From the NCBI GenBank assembly GCA_004352715.1, contig SCFE01000079.1, forward strand, positions 337,273 through 401,272: a DNA stretch of 64,000 nucleotides, in the 5' to 3' direction. Position 1 is the stretch's first letter. Every line of letters starts with the position of its first letter. The translations under genes and the position numbers were made by a program. This DNA comes from Hofstenia miamia. Taxonomy: Eukaryota; Xenacoelomorpha; Acoela. Below, piece after piece: positions 35,731 to 46,942 of the stretch. The notes beneath the pieces were generated by a model that worked only from the letters and a program-made list of their open reading frames with translations, had not been told where the DNA came from and searched no databases.

Positions 35731-36400
35731 TTATTTATTTAATAACTTTGTTTTATCGATGTTGTTAATTTCAATGGCTTCTGCAATTTTTGTATATTTT
35801 GTTCTTCTAATGACCTTAAAATTTTCAATGTTGATATTATGAATGTGATTAAAAATTTCTGATGTTAAATGGCCATTGATGTGCTCTTTGATTCGCGCAT
35901 CAAAATGACGGATGGTTTCATCGATGTATGATTCCTTACAATAATCACAAGTATATTTATAAACTAATGATGAAGCAAATCCTTTTGTTATTTGATCTTT
36001 GTTGCGAATTAAATTTAGTGTTTTGAATGATTGAAAGATTGGAATAATCTTCGTAAATTTTAAAATAGGATTAAATGATCGTAGTTTATTTTTCAATTGA
36101 ATTGTGTTATTTTCAATTAATGGTAATTTCCAATATATGTATTTTTAGTTATTTTATATCTTTATCAGATGTTTCATTATTAGTTGCTAATAAACACTGA
36201 TTTATAATTTTTTTTGTAAGATGATGTGGATATCCATTTTCACGGAACATGTCATATAATTGATCTAAGGAATTTGTAACTTTCAAATATGATGATGATA
36301 TTTTGATAATTCTTTGACATAGACATCTGATTGTATTTAACTTATGGTTTGGATGTGTTTTCCTTTTAGAATGTACTCATTAAGTAAACTTTCAAAAAAT
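35731..36400 (-). pseudogene. Penelope-like RT linker and GIY-YIG endonuclease fragment
   Basis: From about 36400 the minus strand reads ESLLNEYILKRKTHPNH, then YDMFRENGYPHHLTKKII, the part of Penelope-like proteins after the reverse transcriptase. A frameshift or stop lies near 36125-36150, followed by IYWKLPLIENN. The last 121 codons (35731-36096) are open and contain the endonuclease: ASSLVYKYTCDYCKESYID, then ETIRHFDARIKEH, and IFNHIHNINIENFKVI. The GIY half is present as LVYKYTC. The YIG half is YID, so a conserved glycine is lost. It ends just before the hammerhead-like motif. It is very likely inactive. Confidence 0.85.
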
Positions 36401-36453
36401 ATATATATATAATATTAGCTGATCGTGAATTTAAATACAACTACATTTACATT

Positions 36454-36459
36454 TTTATT
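36454..36459 (-). terminator. candidate polyadenylation signal of CBR copy 3
   Basis: AATAAA on the minus strand, 34 nt after the stop codon at 36493-36495. Confidence 0.45.
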
Positions 36460-36492
36460 GGAACATGTTTTTAAATATGAAAAAGCGATGCT

Positions 36493-39250
36493 CTACCACA
36501 CTGCTACTTCCTTTTCTCTAATGAATTTTCCAGATAGCTCCATAATATTGTCTCTAGTAGCCAAATAGGTCACTATATCGGCTCCATCAGCAGCTGATTT
36601 TGGAGCATTGGCTCCTGTCATATCCGTTTTACACCAACCAGGACACATAGAAACAACAGCAATGTTGTCATCTGCTAGTTCACGTGCATGGACCTAAATT
36701 TTAAATTAGTTTTGCTTACGCAAGCAGTTTAATTAAAATTAACGAATATCGCAAACAGCTAAGCAGATTCAAATATCCAATCAATGGTACCATTTGGATT
36801 TCATTAGACATGAGAATAAAAACAGATTTAAATTTTTTAGATTTGTAATTTTAAATGCTGTAACTGCCTCTCAATCTTTATAAGTTTAGAAACAACAAAC
36901 AATTCAAATTGACTAGTCCTTCTAGCAACCAACATTTCAGGAATAATTTTCAGAAACTATGAATATGAAATGTTTTTACAGCGTAACTAACTTTAGAAAG
37001 AGCAATAACTGCCAACTTGCTCATTCCATAGGATGTTTTTGAATAACCTGCTTCTAGATGTGAATTCGTTTTTGTTTTTTCAACGTAATCCTTAATGAGG
37101 GTTGACAGTTCTTCTACTTTTAGATCAGGCGAAATTAGTTTCTCTTGAAGATCTTCACGCACCTAAAACACTACAGTCTAAACCCATAAATATATGTGAC
37201 AGATCAATGACAATTCATTAATATATGAAATTCAACATACGTTTCAATCTTAATTAACGAAACTGGAATTTACTAAAAAGCAAGCATCATAAAAAATTTT
37301 AAAAGTATTTTACAATAATGTTGATGAAGAGAATAGAAACAGAATTCAACTGCCTTTGAACTACGCATGCTTGTGGTATATATAATGAGATTGATATTAA
37401 TTTTTAATTTTTAAGAAAACCTAAAGAAATTTTAGAAAGAATTTACAACCCCTAAAATCCGTTTGTAAACTTCCATTTGTTTGACAAGGAACGTCTTTTA
37501 CAGAATGATAATTTAATGTCAATAACATTGCTCATACTTTGAAATATGAACTAAAAGTTTTAATTAGTTCATAAGAGCATCAGAAACTACAGCAGGTGCT
37601 CTAGCTGCATTCTTTAGATAAAATAAAAAATAAATTTTGTTGAAGAAAACATTATAAATGTGTCCAAGCCCAAAAAATAGAAAAATCAATTGCATAGTAC
37701 ACACATCTTACCTGTGAGAGTTTGCCAAACAGACTTCCTAGGTTAATAATTCGCCCATTAGTTAAAAGTGGAATGAAGGCATTGGTGACATTAAGGGTGC
37801 CAAAATAATTTATTCTAATGACGATCTAAAATAAAGTAATAGTAAATCAAATACTGCAAAAGTACAACATACTGATGCTTGTTCATCAACAGTTGAATCA
37901 ATGCCGGCATTGTTTACCAAAACATCCAATTTCCCATGCTCTTTTGAAATTGTTTGTGCTGCAGAGTTTATAGTGGCAATGTCCTCAAGATCCAACTGCA
38001 AATATCTAAGCAAACACTTAAGCATTGCTCAAAACAGTGAAATGAATTTGCATATCATTTTCATTATATTAGTTAAATTAACCTATAATTTTATGTCCAT
38101 AAATGAATAACTTTACTGGCAAAATTCTAAATATCAGTGTTGCCCTTTTTACTTACTTTCCAAAAATTGTGGCAAATGCTCATATTACTATATATCCACA
38201 CAGTAAAATGAATGAAAATTGAATGCATATTTGGAGGTCATAGACTGGGTGACTAGTTGTTATTCTTTATCTAAAGTTGTGCTTTATATTTTTACCGTAA
38301 AAATATTTTCATGTTGCATCACTAAACTTCATATGTTCACATATAATATATATACATATTAGAGATATGCGGGAACAGTTCTAGTACTAAATCCCATCCA
38401 AGTCGCGCGATACGAAATGGGGACCGAAAAAATTAGTGTTGTTTCCTCAAATTCAGGGTGAAATATTGAAATGATTTTAATTTCATGAGATGGATTTTTG
38501 TCCGCCCTTATCAGAACATTGGGAACAGGTAGGGGAAGACTTTGAAAAACCGGCTTTTCATTGAGAAAAGTAAATTTCAGACACATGATTCCAGTCTAGA
38601 ATAAACGTTTAAATTTATAATCAAATTTTACAATACTTTCAGCATGCTGAATAGAGTAATTCAATTGCCAGGGTGTATGCAATGTAAAGAATTACTTTAT
38701 ATTCCATGCACAACGTTATGATGTATAAAGAAATTGGGAGTGAGCTCTTAATTAAAATCATTCTACTGGTCCATATAATTTTTGAACTTTCAAAAGATTC
38801 AAACTTCCATAATTTCTTGTTGAGGTTCTTTTCATGTTAAATTAATTTAATAGGTCTCGAATAATACAATGTTCCAGAAGGCAAACTATGCACGCAAGAT
38901 TTGCAAATATGTTGTTAACCCATTCAGACTTTAAAATTTTCTGGATCACGTCACTCTCGAAATTGAGGTTCTCCTCTTACTATAAAATCCTACTTTAAAA
39001 ATCTCCGCCAAATAACCTTGCAAAATATTGATTCACTATGGAGAAGTTTACAATGGGCCTAGAAGAAATGTTACCTTATATTTTGCAATCCTTCCTCTTG
39101 CAAGATTTTCATTGCTTCCGCGCCCCTTTGCTTGTCACGAGATGTCAGATATACAACATCATCTTCTGAGTAAAACTTTGAAATCTGTCGAACAGCTTCC
39201 AATCCAATGCCTTTGTTGGAGCCAGTTACTAGACATATACGTGGTGACAT
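36493..39250 (-). CDS. CBR1: CBR1-like carbonyl reductase, copy 3 (five exons, six residues shorter)
   Basis: Third paralogue. Minus-strand exons are 39075-39250, 37873-38005, 37712-37825, 36992-37162 and 36493-36693. All junctions are GT/AG and the total is 795 nt, giving 264 residues without a stop. TGSNKGIG, NNAG, the Asn of NYFGT, the Ser of NLGSLFG, SYGMSK and CPGW are all present. Exon 2 is 133 nt, against 151 in the other copies. The missing 18 nt remove six residues just after NNAG, so NNAG runs directly into IDSTVDEQAS. This shortens the loop after strand 4 of the Rossmann fold, near the active site, and may change substrate range. Intron 2 is 47 nt. Exon 1 occurs twice (also at 40276-40451) because of an exact 1200-bp duplication. 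Confidence 0.92.
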
Positions 39251-39584
39251 CTAAAATTTGCTACGCAGTAATAATAGTATTTCAGTTTTAGAACAATGTT
39301 TCTGTTGCTTTGTTACGCATTTCACGATTGGCTTTAATTGCAAATACTCGGCACAAGCTACTCAAAAAAAACCACCAGAAATCTCATTCATTTTGTTAGG
39401 CACTTTTTAATGACATGATAAATTTTCTTAGAAAGATTATGTAAGCATGTGGAGCCACCACATAACACATTTTGCCACATCAGCGGATGCATCATAGGCC
39501 TATATTTAAGGAATTGTAAAACCTTTTCTCTATAATCAGTTGGTAAAAAAAACCTGTTGATGTTGATTAAAAACAATCAAACAT
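38385..39584. repeat. 1200-bp exact duplicate, left copy
   Basis: Same sequence as 39586-40785, separated by one N at 39585. Includes exon 1 of CBR copy 3 and flanking intron and upstream DNA. Identity through non-coding DNA and the single-N joint indicate an assembly artefact. Confidence 0.9.
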
Positions 39585-39585
39585 N

Positions 39586-40785
39586 TACTAAATCCCATCC
39601 AAGTCGCGCGATACGAAATGGGGACCGAAAAAATTAGTGTTGTTTCCTCAAATTCAGGGTGAAATATTGAAATGATTTTAATTTCATGAGATGGATTTTT
39701 GTCCGCCCTTATCAGAACATTGGGAACAGGTAGGGGAAGACTTTGAAAAACCGGCTTTTCATTGAGAAAAGTAAATTTCAGACACATGATTCCAGTCTAG
39801 AATAAACGTTTAAATTTATAATCAAATTTTACAATACTTTCAGCATGCTGAATAGAGTAATTCAATTGCCAGGGTGTATGCAATGTAAAGAATTACTTTA
39901 TATTCCATGCACAACGTTATGATGTATAAAGAAATTGGGAGTGAGCTCTTAATTAAAATCATTCTACTGGTCCATATAATTTTTGAACTTTCAAAAGATT
40001 CAAACTTCCATAATTTCTTGTTGAGGTTCTTTTCATGTTAAATTAATTTAATAGGTCTCGAATAATACAATGTTCCAGAAGGCAAACTATGCACGCAAGA
40101 TTTGCAAATATGTTGTTAACCCATTCAGACTTTAAAATTTTCTGGATCACGTCACTCTCGAAATTGAGGTTCTCCTCTTACTATAAAATCCTACTTTAAA
40201 AATCTCCGCCAAATAACCTTGCAAAATATTGATTCACTATGGAGAAGTTTACAATGGGCCTAGAAGAAATGTTACCTTATATTTTGCAATCCTTCCTCTT
40301 GCAAGATTTTCATTGCTTCCGCGCCCCTTTGCTTGTCACGAGATGTCAGATATACAACATCATCTTCTGAGTAAAACTTTGAAATCTGTCGAACAGCTTC
40401 CAATCCAATGCCTTTGTTGGAGCCAGTTACTAGACATATACGTGGTGACATCTAAAATTTGCTACGCAGTAATAATAGTATTTCAGTTTTAGAACAATGT
40501 TTCTGTTGCTTTGTTACGCATTTCACGATTGGCTTTAATTGCAAATACTCGGCACAAGCTACTCAAAAAAAACCACCAGAAATCTCATTCATTTTGTTAG
40601 GCACTTTTTAATGACATGATAAATTTTCTTAGAAAGATTATGTAAGCATGTGGAGCCACCACATAACACATTTTGCCACATCAGCGGATGCATCATAGGC
40701 CTATATTTAAGGAATTGTAAAACCTTTTCTCTATAATCAGTTGGTAAAAAAAACCTGTTGATGTTGATTAAAAACAATCAAACAT
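39586..40785. repeat. 1200-bp exact duplicate, right copy
   Basis: Right member of the pair. The sequence after 40785 is the real upstream continuation of the locus. Confidence 0.9.
40276..40451 (-). CDS. CBR1: second copy of exon 1 of CBR copy 3
   Basis: Identical to 39075-39250: starts MSPRICLVTGSNKGIG and ends at the same GT donor. It is either the same exon assembled twice or, less likely, a real first-exon duplication. It is not followed by its own exons 2-5, because the next sequence downstream on the minus strand is the other copy of exon 1. Confidence 0.6.
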
Positions 40786-41196
40786 TTGAACAGTGCCTAT
40801 GTGCGCAGTCAAAGGACGTGTCCTCCCAACCTTTCTCGAAAAAGCGGCCAAAGGCAGGCCCGTAACATATATAGTAGTCAGGTAGTCAGTGACTACCATA
40901 AATATAAATAATAAGAATGATAAAATTTCAATTTTATTTCCTCAGATTATAATTGATTATTGTATTGATGCTGATGTATATTCAAATTATGGTTTATAGT
41001 GATAATTCCTCGGCTTATTAGAAATACAAAAATTCTAATGTAAATACAATTTTGTTTAAGAACACATAAGTGTTTAATTTACAGGCATGAATGTAAACTT
41101 CTAATATCCGAACACCAATTCACAATTTGTACGCCAATAAACGCGGCAAAACTATGAATTCCGATGTAGTCAGAATTAAAAATACCTACTACCCGC
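40786..41196. other. intergenic DNA with a transposon-end-like repeat
   Basis: CAGGCCCGTAACATATATAG followed by TAGTCAGG (about 40856-40882) resembles CAGGCCCGTAGCAAG...TAGTAGTC at about 47390-47420. This is probably an end shared by a dispersed element. A perfect GGTAGTCA/TGACTACC palindrome lies at 40881-40897. No gene. Confidence 0.35.
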
Positions 41197-41887
41197 TATG
41201 CAGGTACCAGTATGTAGGTACAAGATGGCCAATTCAATTCCGTTTATATTTTTCATTTTGATCATTTGGAAAGATTAAATGAAAATTGAAATTGAAAAAC
41301 GAAATAACCATTTTTCATTTTCGCTTTTCAAATTTCATTTTGCCAATTTCTATTAGCTTTAAAATTTTTCAAAAGAAAAACAAAAATTGAAAAATGAAAA
41401 ATTAAAACGAAAAATGAAAAACCAAAATGAAAAATGAAAAATTTCAATTCCGTTTTTCGTTTTATGATTTTCTTTGTTGTTGTCATCATTCTTACGTAAT
41501 TGCTAACCCATTGATTGTTTAATCAATAAATGTAATTGACGGAAAGTGGTACCGATATTAGGTAAACAAACATTCTTTGTATTATTTAGAAAAGCTATAG
41601 TAGTTCAAAAATAACAACATAGCAATTACATTAGAATGATAACAACCAAAACGAAAATCAAAAAACGAAAAACGATATTGAAATGTTTCATTTTTCATTT
41701 TTCACTTTTCATTTTTCAATTTTCATTTTTCTTTTGAAAAATTTTAAAAATGGAAATTGGCAAAATGAAATTTGAAAATCGAAAATGAAAAATGATTATT
41801 TCCGTTTTTCAATTTCAATTTTCATTTAATCTTTCCAAATGATCAAAATGAAAAACGGAATTCAATTGGCCACCTGGTACCTGCATA
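41197..41887. mobile_element. 691-bp palindromic MITE with 8-bp target duplication
   Basis: Almost the whole element is one inverted repeat. The left arm runs from TATGCAGGTACCAG at 41197 to about 41505. The right arm, about 41615-41887, is its near-perfect inverse ending CCTGCATA. The arms consist largely of GAAAAATGAAAA-type sequence around a unique centre of about 110 bp. Flanks CTACCCGC (41189-41196) and CTACCCCC (41888-41895) form an 8-bp target duplication with one mismatch, as in hAT elements. The left arm has a small internal duplication of its first 14 bp. No coding capacity. Confidence 0.85.
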
Positions 41888-41895
41888 CTACCCCC

Positions 41896-42750
41896 ATATT
41901 TATTGAAAAGCAAACCTCTATCAACACATTTCTGTTGGTGGATAATATGCAAATAGCTATTAAATTAGGCCATATGTAGCAAAATTCTGCATTAGTAGTC
42001 ATCAGATTTAAAATTGGGCTATAAAATTAAGAATGACGCGGGCTCGGAATCTGAATTTCTGCAAAATCTATCTGAATTGTTCAAAATTTTATTAATAAAT
42101 TTGCATTTTCTTACATTAAAATATTATATCAACTATATATTCAATTGACTAATTATACATTAAAAATTCTCCACGGCGACAATAGTTGCAATTAAACTAA
42201 AAAATTGTCTTAGTAATAGCAAGCGCTAATCAATCTCATTTATTGTTTAGATGCCCAGCGTAAACTTTAAATTACCTAGACAGGACACTAGGTCTTATTT
42301 GCATGTTTGAGATAGTAATGCTGCATAAGCTCGTAGCATTTTCTTATGATGTACCATAAACATATATTTATCATTAAAACTGTAATACAACTATTAACAA
42401 TAACAATTTAAAATGCCCATTAAAAACTTTTTCCAGCAATGGACACATACTTATTTGAAGCCGATCACTTTTGATTTGATGCCATCACAAGTAAACTTTA
42501 TTGTTAAAAAGTGCAGTTGATGCAAAATGTTTTCATTTTAGTATTTTCAATTATATACATGTATTTAGATTTTTTATTTACAAAATTCTTATAATGGTTT
42601 TGGATATGACGGCCACGCGCCGGACCTGGGCCTGAATATTATCAATTGCCAACTGACCGAGCAGGGATGGGATTGGTTTTTGTGTTAGTGGCTCAGGCCT
42701 GCTGGGTACAACTCTGATATGTAGTTGTATTAAGTATATACATGTATATA
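41896..42750. other. intergenic DNA up to a gap
   Basis: AT-rich except for 42603-42715, a GC-rich patch (GGCCACGCGCCGGACC through GGCTCAGGCCTGCTGGG) that I cannot explain. It ends in TA repeats at the gap. Confidence 0.35.
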
Positions 42751-43750
42751 NNNNNNNNNNNNNNNNNNNNNNNNNNNNNNNNNNNNNNNNNNNNNNNNNN
42801 NNNNNNNNNNNNNNNNNNNNNNNNNNNNNNNNNNNNNNNNNNNNNNNNNNNNNNNNNNNNNNNNNNNNNNNNNNNNNNNNNNNNNNNNNNNNNNNNNNNN
42901 NNNNNNNNNNNNNNNNNNNNNNNNNNNNNNNNNNNNNNNNNNNNNNNNNNNNNNNNNNNNNNNNNNNNNNNNNNNNNNNNNNNNNNNNNNNNNNNNNNNN
43001 NNNNNNNNNNNNNNNNNNNNNNNNNNNNNNNNNNNNNNNNNNNNNNNNNNNNNNNNNNNNNNNNNNNNNNNNNNNNNNNNNNNNNNNNNNNNNNNNNNNN
43101 NNNNNNNNNNNNNNNNNNNNNNNNNNNNNNNNNNNNNNNNNNNNNNNNNNNNNNNNNNNNNNNNNNNNNNNNNNNNNNNNNNNNNNNNNNNNNNNNNNNN
43201 NNNNNNNNNNNNNNNNNNNNNNNNNNNNNNNNNNNNNNNNNNNNNNNNNNNNNNNNNNNNNNNNNNNNNNNNNNNNNNNNNNNNNNNNNNNNNNNNNNNN
43301 NNNNNNNNNNNNNNNNNNNNNNNNNNNNNNNNNNNNNNNNNNNNNNNNNNNNNNNNNNNNNNNNNNNNNNNNNNNNNNNNNNNNNNNNNNNNNNNNNNNN
43401 NNNNNNNNNNNNNNNNNNNNNNNNNNNNNNNNNNNNNNNNNNNNNNNNNNNNNNNNNNNNNNNNNNNNNNNNNNNNNNNNNNNNNNNNNNNNNNNNNNNN
43501 NNNNNNNNNNNNNNNNNNNNNNNNNNNNNNNNNNNNNNNNNNNNNNNNNNNNNNNNNNNNNNNNNNNNNNNNNNNNNNNNNNNNNNNNNNNNNNNNNNNN
43601 NNNNNNNNNNNNNNNNNNNNNNNNNNNNNNNNNNNNNNNNNNNNNNNNNNNNNNNNNNNNNNNNNNNNNNNNNNNNNNNNNNNNNNNNNNNNNNNNNNNN
43701 NNNNNNNNNNNNNNNNNNNNNNNNNNNNNNNNNNNNNNNNNNNNNNNNNN
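42751..43750. other. assembly gap (1000 N)
   Basis: 1000 unknown bases flanked by TA repeats on both sides (43751-43775 on the right). Confidence 0.99.
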
Positions 43751-44100
43751 TATATATATATATATATATATATATGGTTTCAATTGGTTTTTTCAAACAT
43801 TATAAAATGCTGTTTAGCAAGTAACCATAGCCATAAGATTAATTGAGAAATACTTCATCAAATTCGAGTTTCTATAGTTTGCATGTATTGCTCTAAAAAC
43901 GTTAAAAATCAATTGAACTAAAACATAAAATATTTATGTCATAGAATTTTTCATGTACTACAAATTAAAAAAATATGTATTTTTAATTAGATGAATCGAT
44001 CTCGATATTTAAACTTTGCATATTGTCATATAGAATTGTTCATTCTCTACTCGGTGACCCGGTCTGGTCATGATTGCATTCAAAAAATCTGACCGGTGAC

Positions 44101-46934
44101 CAAGGAGCTCTGAATAACAGGAGGTGACACAGAAATATTATAATAAAAATGTGTAGGTGGGAAAATTTTTTGCAACACATACAGAAACGTTAATTAATAG
44201 TTTGCAAGTGCAACTGGTTTCTACCAATGAAAACTACAATGAAATAAGGACGGGTTCGACCAGCGGAAATCCCCAATAAATTTGATGGCATTACTGCTTC
44301 ATGTTTTGAACAACATCAAAGCAGACATAGGTAAATTTTTGTTTTAGCTAATAAATTTGTATTAGAGATTGAAAATAAATTTATGATGATTTCTTATATG
44401 TATTTAAAACTGTATTTAAAAGATTTCACTATAGAACAATGGATTTAATGATTGAAACGAGTTATGCAATTTACTAAGGGTGTTAAAAATATGAATTGGA
44501 GAAATATTTGCACTAAATTATAAGAAATTTGTTTAACTTATTTATCAATAGGCTTAGTTCTATGAAATATTACATTTAGGCCAACAACTTGTTTAAGTTC
44601 TCAGAGAATAGGGCAACAAGAAAATCATGCTTATCAACAGTTTATGTCTAATGATGAAATTAAGTCGTTTAACGAATTTTCTACTGGAATTTCACAATGT
44701 GCGTTTTTAAAACCTGATGATAAAATTGTTATTAAGAGAGAAAAATGTATCGTGATTTTTGAGGTGGAGATTGAAAGTTTTGTATGGACCATCTGGACTA
44801 TTACAATTGATGAATTCTTATCATATTCAGCCTATTTCGGTTCTTTTAAAATAGCAATTTTAGGTAGAGTTCTAGATGTTAAACTTAAATCTTGGTTCGA
44901 AATTTTAAATTTATACATTCTCACCATCAGCTTACTGATGTTCTTCTTGGTGAGTTTGGTTCACTAAATCATGTTCCAAAGCAGCACAGAAGGTATTCCA
45001 ATGCATTGTTTAAAATTATCAAGTTTATCTCGACATGCATATCTTTATGTTCGTGACGTTTTGCCATTACCAAGCATTCGAACAATACAAAGAACTATAG
45101 GAGCTATTCAATTGAATGATTCTTTTTGTCAATCTTTGACAAATTCAATTTTTTCTAATTTGACTGGGTTTCAAAAAACCTGTTTGCTGCTTATAGATGA
45201 AGTATATGTTAAAGAGACTTTGGAGCTTTCAGGTAGTCATATTATTGGATATGCAGTAAATGAAGCATCTGAAAAAATAAAGGCAAAAACAATGATCGGC
45301 TTTATGATCAAATGTTTATATGGAGGCCCAACATTTATGTTGAAATTAGTTCCCGTGCATATTCCTACTGGAGAATTTATCTAAAAGTATTTTCTGAACA
45401 TCATTTCTATATTGCATAATGCTGGTGCAAATATTGTTCACAGATAATTCGCATTTCAATAAGCAGTTTTCTACACACTTTCCTGGGTTTGATAATGAAC
45501 GCCCCTGGGTATGTCGAATTCCATTAGATTAAAAATAAGTGTTTTTTTGCTTGATCTTCCACATTTCGTCAAATCTGTTTGAAAAAACTGGCATTCTGAG
45601 AAGGAGAAACCTCTTATTTTTGATGGAATGTATTGCAAATGGAGTGATATATTGCATGTTTATAACAAAGAAGTAGATAATGTTTTGAAATGCGCTTCTT
45701 TGTATTTTGCTGCCTTGCATCCCTCTGTTATAGTAAAACTAAAGGTCAGCTTGGCTTTGAAGATTTTTGATGACAAAACTGTGGCAGCACTCAGAATGTG
45801 CGAAAGAGATCAAACAGCTAAATTTGTAGAAATGGTTTCAAATATTTTCAAAATAGGCAATGTTAAGTCTCCTACTATACGAGCAAGAAAAAATGACAAA
45901 TTTAAAATGGTTATTTCTTCTAAATATGATGACCGCCTTGATTACCTAAGCTTAAATGCAAATAAGTTTCGTGAAATGGGCCCCCATAGCAATCAACAAC
46001 GAATAAAAAGCTTAACTTTGAAGACTAGTTTTGGTATGTTTCGTACTTTGATGGGATTAAAAGAACTTTCAGAATTTTTATTAGATTTACGATTTTCGTA
46101 TGTAATGCTAGGAGAATTTCAGACTGATCCACTTGAGCGTCAATTTGGAATTGACCGGCAGTCTTCAGGAAGCAATTACTGTGTGTCTGTAAATCAAGTG
46201 ATGAATACATTTAGGAATAATCTGCGCAATTATTGAATGACATGGCGCTTCAGATGGATTATTCTTGCGATTCGGATTGTAAATTTTGTGAAGCAGCACC
46301 TGATAACTGTATTATCAAAGACAGAACTATTTGCGATTTTAACAATAATTGGTTAAGTAATTCTATTGTGTACATTGCTGAATTTATTGTAGCAACATTT
46401 CAATTAGTTGATTTTGAAGGCTCAAATGATATGATTAAAAATGCAGATTTTATTCACGAACTTTCTCGTGGTCGTCTATCAATTCCTGATGAAACAATAA
46501 TTAAGTATATATTAAGTTGCTATGAAATTTATTTGACTGTGTGCAACATCGCATGCACTTTATACGTTACAAAACTTTTTGAATCATTGGCAACTGAAAA
46601 TGAAGAATAAGAAACACTATTATTTACTCCTCTACACAAAATTTCTAGGTGTTTGTTCAACACTTTTACTAGAGGTTACATCACGCAAATTAGATGATGA
46701 AAAGCGGAAACTTTCAAACTCAAGGTCATGTAAATCAAACCAAGTAGTTAAGAAGCTTCGTTCTTCATCTAATTTTAGTTAGTTTTCTATGGATGTAAAA
46801 TTATACCCTTAGTTTTAACGTGCTATGGTTGTCTTTAAATTTTACTGTATTTTATAGAGAACTTAAGAAAATTTTCCCACCTACATTTTTTCTAAGATAT
46901 TTCAGTGTCACCCCCTGTTAATCAGAGCTCCTTG
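44101..46934 (+). mobile_element. P-element-like transposon, complete ends, decayed gene
   Basis: 2834 bp, close to the 2.9 kb of a full Drosophila P element. The ends start CAAGGAGCTCTGAATAACAG (left) and, inverted, CAAGGAGCTCTGATTAACAG (right). The inverted repeats continue for about 67-70 bp (44101-44172 and 46868-46934) through GGTGACAC and TGTAGGTGGGAAAATTTT. The flanking 8-mers CCGGTGAC (44093-44100) and TCGCTGAC (46935-46942) agree at six of eight positions, as expected for an old 8-bp target duplication. P elements start with CA and make 8-bp duplications. A broken transposase gene fills the middle. Confidence 0.92.
44644..46610 (+). pseudogene. P-element (THAP9-like) transposase, decayed
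   Basis: Blocks of a P-element/THAP9 transposase lie in order. At 44971-45384: YLYVRDVLPLPSIRTIQRTI, LLIDEVYVKETLELSG (first acidic residue of the RNase H-like fold), FMIKCLYGGPTFML. Around 45415-45630: LHNAGANIV and LLDLPHFVKSV interrupted by stops. At 45628-46236: YCKWSDILHVYNKE, and GEFQTDPLERQFGIDRQS with SSGSNYCVSVNQVMNTFR, the C-terminal hallmark of the family. At 46233-46610, in another frame: IVYIAEFIV and LSRGRLSIPDETIIKY. I cannot see an N-terminal THAP zinc finger in 44180-44640; it is deleted or too eroded. There are several stops and at least two frameshifts, so it is inactive. Confidence 0.9.
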
Positions 46935-46942
46935 TCGCTGAC

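Larger units (their letters stand above)
35570..36412 (-). mobile_element. Penelope-like retroelement, 5'-truncated
   Basis: The minus strand carries the end of the reverse transcriptase linker, the GIY-YIG endonuclease, and a hammerhead-like motif downstream. TA microsatellites flank both sides (36403-36412 and 35495-35581), which is common for these elements. The reverse transcriptase core is missing, so the copy cannot move on its own. Confidence 0.8.

Noticed and set aside
38359-38586. 75-residue minus-strand ORF in intron 1 of CBR copy 3 (also 39536-39787)
   Set aside because: No domain, no splice context, and repeated only because of the 1200-bp assembly duplication.
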